Assembly: GCA_004134985.1 (NCBI GenBank)
Contig: REGQ01000014.1
Span: 1 to 64,000, forward strand
Reading direction: 5' to 3'
Length of the DNA: 64,000 bases
From: Paenibacillaceae bacterium
GTDB taxonomy: Bacteria > Bacillota > Bacilli > Paenibacillales > Paenibacillaceae
Of the stretch, positions 25,234 to 34,129 are shown piece by piece. The position numbers were made by a program, and so were the translations under genes. The stretch's first letter is position 1, and every line of letters begins with the position of its first letter. A model generated the notes under the pieces. The model made no database searches. It had not been told where the DNA came from and saw only the letters and a list, made by a program, of their open reading frames with translations.

Positions 25234-26748
25234 TTGACTTTGGAATTATTGATTGTCATCGACAAATCGATTGAAACTCCGTTAAGCCGGCAAATTTATA
25301 ATTGCATTCATCGTTCGATTGTTAATGGCATGCTGCAAACGGGTGAATTATTACCCGCAACGCGTCTGTTGGCGGAGCAATTGCAGGTATCTCGTACGGT
25401 TGTCATTCAAGCCTATGAACAGTTGCAGGCAGAAGGATACTTGGAGATGAAGAAGGGTGCCGGAACGTATATTGCAGATAATGCTGTTGGGAATGTTGCT
25501 GAATTGAAAAGTGGTGAAGAAGAAATAGATTATCAGGCCTTTACAAAAAGAACGGATCTATTGCCTAATATAGAATTGCCCGTATCAGGTTTTGTGGATA
25601 AAACGAATTCGGTGCTGTACGATTTCCGCCACGGGGTTCCGGCCTGGGATGGATTTCCGATGGACAAATGGCAGAAGTGCTTAATGAATGCGTGCCGCAG
25701 AGCAACGCCTGAGATGTTGACTTATGGTGCAGCAGAGGGATCTTGGGCACTGCGCGAAGAAATCGCTCGACTTGTTCGTGCTACGCGATCCATACCGGCT
25801 GTACCTGAGCAGATTGTTATTACTGCAGGAGCTACGCAAGCTTTGGATATTTTGGCGCGGCTATGTTTGCGGGAAGGAGAACAGGTGGTGGTAGAAGACC
25901 CTGCACATCCGGTGCTTCGCGAAATATTTGGTTTTTCAGGCGGGAAAATCATTCCGGTACCAGTTGATGAGGAAGGACTCTGTGTAGATAAAATTGCAGA
26001 AAGTATAACCAGGCACTCTGAAGCCATACATTCCGCTCCCAAACTGCTGTACTTGACGCCATCCCATCAATTTCCCACCGGAGCTACAATGTCTCTTAAC
26101 CGAAGGATTGAGGTCTTGGAATGGGCCAGGAGTACAGGGGCAGTCATTATTGAGGACGATTATGACAGTGAGTATCGTTATATCGGGCAGAAAGTCTCAG
26201 CGCTAGCGGGGCTTGATTCTGGAGGAAGAGTTGTTTATATCGGCAGCTTTAGCAAAATATTATTCCCTGCCCTGCGCATCGGATACGCGATATTGCCCCC
26301 TTCTTTAATAGAACCGTTTTTGGCGATAAAATGGATTACCGACCGGATGAGCCCTACATTGGAGCAGGAGGCATTAGCCGACTTTATTCGAACCCGACAA
26401 TATGCAAAACATGTCAATCGCATGGGGAAATTATACGCCTCTCGCAGAGCCAGTCTTGTAAGTTCACTGCATCAGGAGTTTGGAGATCGGGTCCGTTATT
26501 TTGGAGATGAAGCTGGATTACATTTGTTAATCGAACTGAGTACCTTGGCAGATGAAGAGGAAGTCGCGCGTCGTTCGTTAGAGAAAGGTGTGAAAATTTA
26601 CCCTGCATCCGGCTATTTTTTAAATGATAAACCCAAACGGGCAACTTTTCTGCTTGGTTATTCAAACTTGAGTGAAGCGCAGATTCGAACAGGGATTCGG
26701 CTTGTTGCGCAAGCAGAGCAAGAGGTCAGCCATGCCAACAATAAATAA
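25234..26748 (+). CDS. MocR/PdxR family regulator (GntR HTH + aminotransferase fold)
   Basis: A regulator of about 504 residues. The N-terminal GntR winged helix (PLSRQIYNCIHRSI...LPATRLLAEQLQVSRTVVIQAYEQLQAEGYLE) is linked to a fold-type I aminotransferase domain with PLP lysine in GSFSKILFPALRIGY and the Asp of IIEDDYDSEYRY. MocR proteins sense PLP or PLP-amino-acid adducts rather than transaminate. TTG 25234 is chosen for its distance to PLSRQIY and GTGGGGT upstream; GTG 25216 is the alternative. It lies 100 bp after azlD and may control the B3/4-azlCD group (inference). A terminator follows. Confidence 0.9.
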   Translation: MTLELLIVIDKSIETPLSRQIYNCIHRSIVNGMLQTGELLPATRLLAEQLQVSRTVVIQAYEQLQAEGYLEMKKGAGTYIADNAVGNVAELKSGEEEIDYQAFTKRTDLLPNIELPVSGFVDKTNSVLYDFRHGVPAWDGFPMDKWQKCLMNACRRATPEMLTYGAAEGSWALREEIARLVRATRSIPAVPEQIVITAGATQALDILARLCLREGEQVVVEDPAHPVLREIFGFSGGKIIPVPVDEEGLCVDKIAESITRHSEAIHSAPKLLYLTPSHQFPTGATMSLNRRIEVLEWARSTGAVIIEDDYDSEYRYIGQKVSALAGLDSGGRVVYIGSFSKILFPALRIGYAILPPSLIEPFLAIKWITDRMSPTLEQEALADFIRTRQYAKHVNRMGKLYASRRASLVSSLHQEFGDRVRYFGDEAGLHLLIELSTLADEEEVARRSLEKGVKIYPASGYFLNDKPKRATFLLGYSNLSEAQIRTGIRLVAQAEQEVSHANNK

Positions 26749-26752
26749 GAAG

Positions 26753-26782
26753 ACAGCTCTCCTTAAAGCGAGCTGTTTTTTT
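26753..26782 (+). terminator. Intrinsic terminator after the MocR gene
   Basis: ACAGCTC (26753-26759) pairs with GAGCTGT (26770-26776), followed by seven T residues. Confidence 0.85.
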
Positions 26783-26827
26783 ATGCATTTTTCCCGGTAA
26801 TAGTATGGTTTCTGCGCACTAACCAGC

Positions 26828-26847
26828 GAAAAAGCATAGCATCACAA
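26828..26847. repeat. AAGCATAGCATCACAAA repeat, single copy
   Basis: A 20-bp copy of a motif found twice at 39447-39514 and, in related form, in the 66-bp tandem at 30565. It lies in the promoter region of the importer operon starting at 26989. Confidence 0.7.
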
Positions 26848-26988
26848 AAATGGAATGCGACATTCCAGAGTGAATGAATAGCTGCACAAAAAGTGGAGAT
26901 TTCATCATTCTTGCCGTGCATGCTACGTTAGATGAGCAGAACAACGATCATTATAAATTCCAATCGTTCTAAGAAAGGGGGCATTACA

Positions 26989-27963
26989 TTGAAGCAACAT
27001 TCGCAGTCTGCGGCCCCAGTGCCTGGGACGTCCAAGACAGCATCAGGCCCAGGTTGGATGACGTCCTTGCGAAAGGAGTTAGCCCGCAATCGGTTCCTTT
27101 ATATGTTGTTATTGCCTGTCGCCGTCTATTTGCTGTTGTTCAAATACGCGCCGATGGCAGGAGAAATTATCGCTTTTAAAAATTATCGTTTGGCTGATGG
27201 CATATGGGGAAGCCCCTGGGTAGGATTTCAACAGTTTGAGAAACTGTTTGCAAGTCGAGAATTTTACATCGTTTTGAAAAATACACTGCTGCTTAATGTG
27301 TATCATCTTCTGTTTGCCTTTCCTGCTCCGATTTTACTGGCGCTTATGTTAAATGAAGTGCGGGTGGAGTGGTATAAGCGGACACTGCAAAACTTGCTTT
27401 ATATTCCTCACTTTATTTCGTGGATTGTGCTCGGCAGCATCGTCATTGCGCTTCTGTCGCCGTCTACAGGAATCGTAAATCATTTCCTCCAGGCTTTCGG
27501 AATTGAGCCGATCTATTTTATGGCCGACAAATTTTGGTGGCCGGTGACGTTTATCGGGTCCGGCATATGGAAAGAGGCCGGGTTTGGAACGATCCTCTAT
27601 CTTGCGGCAATGGCTTCAATCGATCCAACGTTGTATGAGGCAGCGAAAATTGATGGCGCAAGCAAGATGAGGCAAATCTGGCATGTTACCCTGCCCGGCA
27701 TACGCAGCACGATTGCGATTTTGCTTATTTTGCAGGTTGGCAGAATGATGGATGTCGGCTTCGAACAGGTATATGCCTTGCGGAATCCGGCGGTAACCAG
27801 TGTTGCCGAGGTGATCAGCACCTTCGTCTATACGCGGGGGATTGTAAATCTGCAGTACAGTTACACGACTGCGCTTGGCCTGTTCCAATCGCTGATTGCA
27901 CTGATTCTTATTGTGTCGGTAAACAAAATCATTAAAGCCTTGGGAGAACGAGGTTTATGGTAA
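26989..27963 (+). CDS. Sugar ABC importer permease, LplB/YtcP-type operon
   Basis: A 324-residue inner-membrane permease with six hydrophobic segments and the ATPase-contacting EAA loop EAAKIDGASKMRQIWHVTLP. RNRFLYMLLLPVAVYLLLFKYAPM at the start is typical of LplB-like carbohydrate permeases of Bacillales. I start at TTG 26989, 8 nt after AAAGGGGG; the frame runs open to 26932. It is the first gene of an operon with a second permease and a lipoprotein. No ATPase gene is present, as usual for this class, which borrows a shared MsmX-like ATPase. Confidence 0.9.
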   Translation: MKQHSQSAAPVPGTSKTASGPGWMTSLRKELARNRFLYMLLLPVAVYLLLFKYAPMAGEIIAFKNYRLADGIWGSPWVGFQQFEKLFASREFYIVLKNTLLLNVYHLLFAFPAPILLALMLNEVRVEWYKRTLQNLLYIPHFISWIVLGSIVIALLSPSTGIVNHFLQAFGIEPIYFMADKFWWPVTFIGSGIWKEAGFGTILYLAAMASIDPTLYEAAKIDGASKMRQIWHVTLPGIRSTIAILLILQVGRMMDVGFEQVYALRNPAVTSVAEVISTFVYTRGIVNLQYSYTTALGLFQSLIALILIVSVNKIIKALGERGLW

Positions 27964-27985
27964 AGAACGAAAGGAGTGAGGCACC

Positions 27986-28870
27986 GTGAAAATTGGAGAA
28001 CAGACCTTCTCCTCCAGACTGCTTCGCTGGCTTAATTATATTTTGCTGGCACTGAGCGCTTATATCACCTTGTTTCCATTTATAAATGTCATTGCCGTAT
28101 CATTCAGCAGCAGCCGGGCCATCAATGCGGCAGAAGTGTTTATGTGGCCGATCGAGTTTAATGTGGAAGCGTACCTGAACTTGCTTAAGGACGGCCAGTT
28201 GGTCGTTGCGATGAAAAATACAGTGATCATTACGATCATCGGCACGTTTCTCAATATGGTGTTTACAATTTTTGCTGCCTATCCGCTATCCAAGTCCCGG
28301 TTAAAAGGCAGAAATGTCATGCTGATGGCGATTTTGTTCACGATGCTGTTCAGCGGAGGACTGATTCCGAACTTTCTGCTGATTAACAGCTTGGGCATTG
28401 TCAATACGTATTGGGCTTTATGGCTGCCCGCGCTTATAAGCGCTTACAACATGTTTGTTATGAAGTCGTTTTTGGAGGGGCTTCCAGAAGAGTTGGAAGA
28501 GTCGGCTGCGATTGACGGGGCAAGTGACTTTACCATTCTGTGGCGGATTATTCTGCCGCTATCCAAGCCGGTAATCGCAGCGCTTACCTTGTTCTATGCG
28601 GTCGGCTGGTGGAATTCCTACATGAACGTGCTGATTTATATTCGCAGTACTGACAAAGTGTCACTCATGGTGAAACTGTACCAAATGATCGATTTGGTTA
28701 GCCCGGAACTGCTCCGCAGCAGTGGTGAAGGCTATCAGGAGATGCTGATTACGCCAGAGGGAATTCGCGCGGCCGCCGTCGTCTTCGCCATTGTGCCCAT
28801 TCTGTGCGTGTACCCGTTTTTGCAAAAGCATTTTATTAAAGGGGTACTGCTGGGTTCCATTAAAGGCTAG
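27986..28870 (+). CDS. Sugar ABC importer permease, YtcP-like
   Basis: A 294-residue permease with six hydrophobic segments and EAA loop EESAAIDGASDFTILWRIILP. The opening LLALSAYITLFPFINVIAVSFSSS, read in parts (ITLFPFINVIAVSFSS), is typical of YtcP. The start is GTG 27986, 8 nt after AAAGGAG, 22 bp behind the first permease. The pair forms the channel for the lipoprotein encoded at 28952. Its C-terminus HFIKGVLLGSIKG is the usual family ending. Confidence 0.92.
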   Translation: MKIGEQTFSSRLLRWLNYILLALSAYITLFPFINVIAVSFSSSRAINAAEVFMWPIEFNVEAYLNLLKDGQLVVAMKNTVIITIIGTFLNMVFTIFAAYPLSKSRLKGRNVMLMAILFTMLFSGGLIPNFLLINSLGIVNTYWALWLPALISAYNMFVMKSFLEGLPEELEESAAIDGASDFTILWRIILPLSKPVIAALTLFYAVGWWNSYMNVLIYIRSTDKVSLMVKLYQMIDLVSPELLRSSGEGYQEMLITPEGIRAAAVVFAIVPILCVYPFLQKHFIKGVLLGSIKG

Positions 28871-28951
28871 CAAAAGCTGCATAATTCAAATATCAACTGC
28901 GCAGCAAATGCGCGTTCTGATATAATAAGAAAATCCAGTAGGAGGTCAACT

Positions 28952-30562
28952 ATGGAACAGAACAGTAAACGAAAAGGTACGGGTCATCTACTGCTGATGC
29001 TGGTTATGATGATGGCGATTTTGGCTACAGCTTGCTCCAGCAATTCAGGAAACGGCAATACAAACAAGCAGGAACCGACCAATAACAAGCCGTCTGGAGA
29101 ACAGCAAGGGCAGGGCGAAGAGAAAGATCCGTATGACGGTCTGCCGAAGAAGGTGAGCATCTCCACGTTTGATCGAGGGCAGGTGTCCAGTGACGAAGGT
29201 ACCTATGAGGATAACCGCTGGGTAAAATGGATTCGCGAGCAATCTGGCCTTGATGTCACAATTGTACCCGTGCCGCGTAATCAGGCACAGGATACACTGA
29301 ACGTGCTGATTGCCTCCAATCAGGCCCCCGATTTGATCTGGGAGTATGACCGCAGCTATATTGGCAAGCTCGTGTCTCAAGGGGCTATCCAGCCTATCGG
29401 CGATTATATTGAGAAATACAGCACAACATACAAGAAATATCTTGAAGAAAACCCGGATTTGCTGGCTCATATTACATTTAACAATGAAATCTATGCCGCG
29501 GTTACCAAGCGTCCGATTACGAGCATCGGCAACCATTCGATGTGGATCAGACAGGATTGGCTTGATGAGTTGAAGATGGAAAGACCGACGACGGTTGAAG
29601 AACTGGTTGAAGTAGCTAAAGCTATGAAAGCGCATTACCCTGACAGCACGCCGATTGTCGGCCATACCACTTTCGATGTTTACTCTGCGCTGTATGGGGC
29701 CATTAACAGTCAATGGTATGTCGAGGACGGCAAAATGGTCTACGGCGCAACACTTGACCGCTTCGGTGAAACGATTGCGCTGGAAAAGCAGCTCTATGAT
29801 CTGGGGCTTGTCGATCGCGAGTACTTCACTGACGGCAACAACCAGCGTGCGACGCAGCTATGGACGACTGGCAAAGCGGGTATCTACATGGGCCAATGGG
29901 GCGGCGACCAGAACCAGAGTCTGCTGGCCAACCTGCCGGATGCCAAGCCTGAACCACTGGAGGCTGTCGCGACTCCGTTTGGCAAATACGGCACGTATCA
30001 GGAGTCCTCGCCGTTTATGTATGTCGCTTTTAATAAAGAAATGAAAAATCCGAAAGCGGCGATGGAATATTTGGACTGGATTCTGGAAAACGGTTGGTAC
30101 ACGCTGGCTAACGGCGAAGAAGGCGTGCATCATCAAAAGGTTAACGGCGTTGCCAAAAAAATTGATCTTGATAAATTTACTAAAGAGGTTGCCTATGCCA
30201 GTGAATATGGTGTACTGCGTGACGAAAGCAATGTGAAAGCGGAAGATTTGCTGGTGCAGGCTGCTGACGATGAAATTTCGCAGCGTATGGCGAAGCTCAA
30301 GGTCGAATCACTTGGAATTGCGCTGAAAAACGAATTCCGCCGCGATATCCCGTATCAGCCAAGCTTTGACGAAATCAATGAAATTCGCGCCACGCTGGAT
30401 ACCTTCATTCGGGAGATCCGTGCCAATGCAGTAACGCAAGGCGAGAAATATACCGGACAATGGGCGCTGGAGGAAATCCGCAAGGAATGGAAACGTCTGG
30501 GCGGGGAACAGGCCGCAGAGATTGCGCAACAGTGGTATGAGGATAACAAAGCCAGCTTTTAA
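28952..30562 (+). CDS. Sugar-binding lipoprotein, LplA-like
   Basis: A 536-residue extracellular solute-binding lipoprotein. A signal peptide with lipobox LATAC (Cys near residue 28) is followed by an Asn/Lys/Glu-rich tether and a large two-lobe domain of the 500-550 residue LplA class that binds oligosaccharides. GTAGGAGG lies 7 nt before ATG 28952. A TATAAT at 28920-28925 and a small GCGCA/TGCGC hairpin lie in the 80-bp gap, so it may have an extra promoter to raise its level over the permeases. The ligand is unknown; pectin genes lie 9 kb away. Confidence 0.92.
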   Translation: MEQNSKRKGTGHLLLMLVMMMAILATACSSNSGNGNTNKQEPTNNKPSGEQQGQGEEKDPYDGLPKKVSISTFDRGQVSSDEGTYEDNRWVKWIREQSGLDVTIVPVPRNQAQDTLNVLIASNQAPDLIWEYDRSYIGKLVSQGAIQPIGDYIEKYSTTYKKYLEENPDLLAHITFNNEIYAAVTKRPITSIGNHSMWIRQDWLDELKMERPTTVEELVEVAKAMKAHYPDSTPIVGHTTFDVYSALYGAINSQWYVEDGKMVYGATLDRFGETIALEKQLYDLGLVDREYFTDGNNQRATQLWTTGKAGIYMGQWGGDQNQSLLANLPDAKPEPLEAVATPFGKYGTYQESSPFMYVAFNKEMKNPKAAMEYLDWILENGWYTLANGEEGVHHQKVNGVAKKIDLDKFTKEVAYASEYGVLRDESNVKAEDLLVQAADDEISQRMAKLKVESLGIALKNEFRRDIPYQPSFDEINEIRATLDTFIREIRANAVTQGEKYTGQWALEEIRKEWKRLGGEQAAEIAQQWYEDNKASF

Positions 30563-30564
30563 GA

Positions 30565-30776
30565 GAGCATCGCTCCACAAAACAAAGTATAGTCTTCCGA
30601 AGCGAGTTTTGTTGCGAAGGTAATTCAAGGGAGCATCGCTCCACAAAACAAAGCATAGTCTTTCGAAGCGAGTTTTGTTGCGAAGATAATTCAAGGGAGC
30701 ATAGCTCCACAAAACAAAGTATAAGCTTACGAAGCGAGTTTTGCTGCGAAGGTAATTCAAGGGAGCATCGCTCACA
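30565..30776. repeat. 66-bp tandem repeat filling an intercistronic gap
   Basis: GAGC of each unit begins at 30565, 30631, 30697 and 30763, exactly 66 bp apart, giving 3.2 units. Each unit carries GGAGC/GCTCC and ACAAAAC/GTTTTGT inverted repeats. The array starts 2 bp after the lipoprotein stop and ends just before the ribosome site of the sensor gene. Because 66 is a multiple of three, minus-strand frames stay open and encode a 22-residue repeat (SDAPLNYLRNKTRF...), which I regard as non-coding. Confidence 0.9.
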
Positions 30777-30797
30777 AAACTTTTAGGAGGGACAGCA

Positions 30798-33164
30798 ATG
30801 AAGCTCGATCAAAATCGACGACTTACCAAAGCAATTGCGATTCTATCGATGCTGCTCTTCCTCCTTGTTTTTTCATCCATTTTTCTAACGTATACGATGT
30901 TTAATCGTCAATTGGAACGGCAGTTGACCAACACCAATATGGAACTGCTCGGCCAACTGGATCACAAGCTGGAGCTTACGCTCAAGCTCATTGATAAGTC
31001 CACCATCCAGTTGTTGAAAATGGATGAAATCATGCGTTTTTTTCGTCATGAGCTTACCGAGCAGGAAGGGCAAAATAACGCCTTCCGTGTATCCAACCTG
31101 ATTAATAATACGATTAACAGCAACGAGTATATTTTTTCGATTGATATTTATTCCTATGCAAAGCAGCGTCTGGTGTCTGGTGATGTACTGACAGATCAGG
31201 ACTATAAACAGGATTTTTTGTGGATTAACGATTTTCAGCAATATGACGGCTATTCGAACTGGATGTCAACGCGCAAGGTTCAGCTTAACCGCAACTCGAA
31301 CTATCCATTATACCGCAATGTGGTGACACTGGTTCGGACGTATCCGCTTATCCATTCGCCAGGCACGCGTAAAGGAGCGATTGCGGTCAATATCAAGGAA
31401 GACCAGTTGTTTGGTTTGATTCGCAATACCGCGGAGATGGATGAAGGCGAGACCTTTGTCATCGACCGGGAAGGGGTTGTGGTTCTGCATTCGGACCAGA
31501 GCAAGCTGGGCAAAGACATTAGTGAGTTTCCTTATATTCACCGAATTATGAATGATGCTGAGGGCAGCGGTCAGTTCTCCAATTATGTGGAACAAACCGC
31601 GTCATCTGTTTTTTATACGACATCCAACTATACGAACTGGCACATTGTGCGCGTGGTGCCGGAAGCGCAAATTATGAAGCCGCTAAACTCCATCCGCAAT
31701 GGCCTGCTTGTTCTCGCTGTGGTACTGTTTGTTGTGGCAGCAGGTTCGGCAGCGATGGTGGGACGCTGGACATTCAAACCGGTTAACCGGTTTATTCAGA
31801 CGATGACACGCCATTTGACCACCCACCCCAAAGCGACGACCGCACGCAAGTACACGGATGAATTCCAGTATTTCGAGTCCACGGTGCAGGACATCTTGCA
31901 GGATCGGGAGCAGTTGCATAAGCAGGTCATCGAGAGCAAACCGCTCATTAAGTGGCAGCTGCTTACCGAATTGCTGTCTGAAAAACGAAAAAACTTTGCG
32001 GTGCTCCAGCCTTATATGGATATGCTTGGCATTAGGCTGCACAGCGATCATTTTATTGTCATGAGTGTGGAATTTGACAACAAGCACGAAATTGCTTCGC
32101 CGCGTGATTTGCAGCTTTACGCTTATGCGCTCTGTAATGTGGCGGAAGAATTAATGAATGCGGAGAGCCGGGGCATCGCAGTTGAAATAAATAGCGGCAA
32201 GTGCGCCGTTATTATGAGCTTTGGTGGTGAAGACGGCGATGATCCTGAGCGTCATATGATGCGGGCGGTGGCGGTAGCCGATTTAATGAAGGATTTTGTG
32301 CAGGAATACTTCGGTCGCACGATCACGATTGGTATCGGAGATGCTGTTGAATCGATAGATGATATTCATCTTTCTTACAAGCAATCGCGCGAGGTACTGC
32401 GTTACAAGCTGGTAATGGGCAGCAATTCGATTATTACGAAAGAGGATGTGTCCAGCGACCAGTCGCCGCAGTTTTACAAGCTGTTTGCCATGACCGACGG
32501 GATCGTTGCTTCTGTCAAATTATTGGATACGGACAAAATGAAGCTGCAGGTGCACCGTTGGTTCGATTCCTTCACCGAGCATAATGTGCCGCCGGAGATG
32601 ATTACCCAACTGATTGTACAATGCCTGATGAAGGCAGCCACTACAGCAGTTGAAATCGGGGTTGATCCGGAAGGGATGTTCCCTGAACAGTATATGGTTG
32701 AAATGCTGAATCAGTATGAGCAGCTCCATCATCTTGAGGCATTCACGGTTCAAGCGCTGGGCAGCTTTATTGAACGGATTAAGGAGAAGCGCAGCAGCAG
32801 AGAGCGTAACGATGTCATTGACAATGTGATGCTTTACATTCAAATGCATTATATGCGCAGCGACCTGTCGCTTAATCTGCTTGCGAGTGAATTCCACCTG
32901 AGTGTATCGCATTTAAGCAAGCTGTTCAAAGAACAGGAAGAATGCAACTTCATCGACTATTTGATGGATACGCGGATGAACAAAGCCAAGCAATTGCTGC
33001 AGGAAACGGAAGAAAAAATCCGCGATATTGCGGAGCAGGTCGGTTATACGAACGTGAACAGCTTTGTAAGGATATTCAAAAAAATGACGGGTCTAACGCC
33101 TACCGAATTTAGGGAGCGAGCGCGGCAGGAGAAGGCAGGCGCGGAGCAAGGGGATGAGTTGTAA
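30798..33164 (+). CDS. Membrane-spanning AraC-type sensor regulator
   Basis: A 788-residue one-component regulator. Membrane segments at about residues 13-35 and 295-318 flank a roughly 260-residue extracellular sensor of the dCache type (DREGVVVLHSDQSKLGKDIS). A cytoplasmic region follows, ending in an AraC double helix-turn-helix (residues 680-780, LNLLASEFHLSVSHLSKLFK and IRDIAEQVGYTNVNSFVRIF). TAGGAGGG lies 6 nt before ATG 30798. Proteins of this architecture normally control adjacent Lpl/Ytc sugar importers, so the operon at 26989-30562 is the likely target. The intervening 66-bp repeats may set its translation or mRNA stability. Confidence 0.92.
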   Translation: MKLDQNRRLTKAIAILSMLLFLLVFSSIFLTYTMFNRQLERQLTNTNMELLGQLDHKLELTLKLIDKSTIQLLKMDEIMRFFRHELTEQEGQNNAFRVSNLINNTINSNEYIFSIDIYSYAKQRLVSGDVLTDQDYKQDFLWINDFQQYDGYSNWMSTRKVQLNRNSNYPLYRNVVTLVRTYPLIHSPGTRKGAIAVNIKEDQLFGLIRNTAEMDEGETFVIDREGVVVLHSDQSKLGKDISEFPYIHRIMNDAEGSGQFSNYVEQTASSVFYTTSNYTNWHIVRVVPEAQIMKPLNSIRNGLLVLAVVLFVVAAGSAAMVGRWTFKPVNRFIQTMTRHLTTHPKATTARKYTDEFQYFESTVQDILQDREQLHKQVIESKPLIKWQLLTELLSEKRKNFAVLQPYMDMLGIRLHSDHFIVMSVEFDNKHEIASPRDLQLYAYALCNVAEELMNAESRGIAVEINSGKCAVIMSFGGEDGDDPERHMMRAVAVADLMKDFVQEYFGRTITIGIGDAVESIDDIHLSYKQSREVLRYKLVMGSNSIITKEDVSSDQSPQFYKLFAMTDGIVASVKLLDTDKMKLQVHRWFDSFTEHNVPPEMITQLIVQCLMKAATTAVEIGVDPEGMFPEQYMVEMLNQYEQLHHLEAFTVQALGSFIERIKEKRSSRERNDVIDNVMLYIQMHYMRSDLSLNLLASEFHLSVSHLSKLFKEQEECNFIDYLMDTRMNKAKQLLQETEEKIRDIAEQVGYTNVNSFVRIFKKMTGLTPTEFRERARQEKAGAEQGDEL

Positions 33165-33240
33165 GGTAACCCAGTGTGTATGCTACAAGGGGCGAACCAA
33201 TTGGCACGCTGTGCATTGGACACCCTGTGACGAATAATAT

Positions 33241-33290
33241 GGCTGTCTCGCAAGTCGACATTGGCGACATGCGGGACAGCCTTGTTTTTG
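33241..33290 (+). terminator. Intrinsic terminator after the sensor regulator
   Basis: GGCTGTCTCGCA (33241-33252) pairs with TGCGGGACAGCC, followed by TTGTTTTTG. Confidence 0.8.
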
Positions 33291-33359
33291 TTGTCGGGGA
33301 ACGCTGTGTTCTTCATGCCTCGCTGACGATGCAAGGGGCTGCCAGGGTAAGGTTATGCC

Positions 33360-33959
33360 TCAAACCGTTCTGCCAGCGTCAGACCCTTCCAACGGCAGCA
33401 ACTCCGAATAGCCGTCTTTCACCAATTTGTCTACGAACTGCTGAAGCCAGACATAATACTCTGCTGCATGAGCCAGCTTATCCAGATCACGAATTACGCG
33501 CATCCGCTCGTCTTCGCTCAGCTCAGGCGACTCCGCCAGCTTTTGGAGTTCCGGAACCGACGTTTGAATCGCTTCCTGCATCACATCGACTTCCCTCTGC
33601 AGCTTGGTTGCAAAAAAACTGCGGAAGGTTTGGAAGAAGTTCGTCTCCGCCTTGTACAGATCTTTCCGATCCTGCTTTTCCTCAAGCTTGGTTACCATCT
33701 TGGAAGCAATGAGGGAGCGTACGCCGTAACTCATATTGCTCTTGCTCATATTCATATATTGCTTCATGTCTTCAAGGGTCATCGGGTCATCTTCAAAGAA
33801 CATGATCCCATACAACTGGCCGAATGAATAATTGGCCCCATACAGGTCCATCGTTTGGGCAATTGCGTCAATGACTTGGCGCAGCGCTAGCTCACGCGGC
33901 GACAAATCCGGATTGTTTGCTCCAAAAGCTGCTTGCTTCACAAATTCACCGCATTTCAA
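33360..33959 (-). CDS. GbsR/MarR-like transcriptional regulator
   Basis: A 199-residue winged-helix protein of the GbsR family (GbsR, OpcR), which in Bacillus represses choline or betaine genes. Typical segments are AIAQTMDLYGANYSFGQLYG, DPMTLEDMKQYMNMSKSNMS (recognition helix), MVTKLEEKQDRKDLYKAE and a helical C-terminus. The frame starts at TTG 33959; an internal GTG at 33941 is an alternative, and neither has a good ribosome site. It is divergent from the Ugp-type importer at 34130 and may control it, or osmoprotectant uptake elsewhere (inference). Confidence 0.85.
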   Translation of the reverse strand: MKCGEFVKQAAFGANNPDLSPRELALRQVIDAIAQTMDLYGANYSFGQLYGIMFFEDDPMTLEDMKQYMNMSKSNMSYGVRSLIASKMVTKLEEKQDRKDLYKAETNFFQTFRSFFATKLQREVDVMQEAIQTSVPELQKLAESPELSEDERMRVIRDLDKLAHAAEYYVWLQQFVDKLVKDGYSELLPLEGSDAGRTV

Positions 33960-34129
33960 TAGATTTCAATCATCATTGTACTACGTATTCCAAACTGAAA
34001 GCCGCATTCCTTCCGTCTGCTCAAATTTTACACAAGTCGCATTTCTATTTTACGTTCCTCTAACCATCGGGCGCAAGGATTAGTGTACAATTTTTTTTGA
34101 ACAGAGCTGAGGGAAGGAAGTGCATGTAG

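Noticed and set aside
30308-30775. A 155-codon minus-strand frame encoding a 22-residue repeat.
   Set aside because: The 66-bp DNA repeat keeps several frames open at once. There is no ribosome site and half of the frame lies antisense in the lipoprotein gene.
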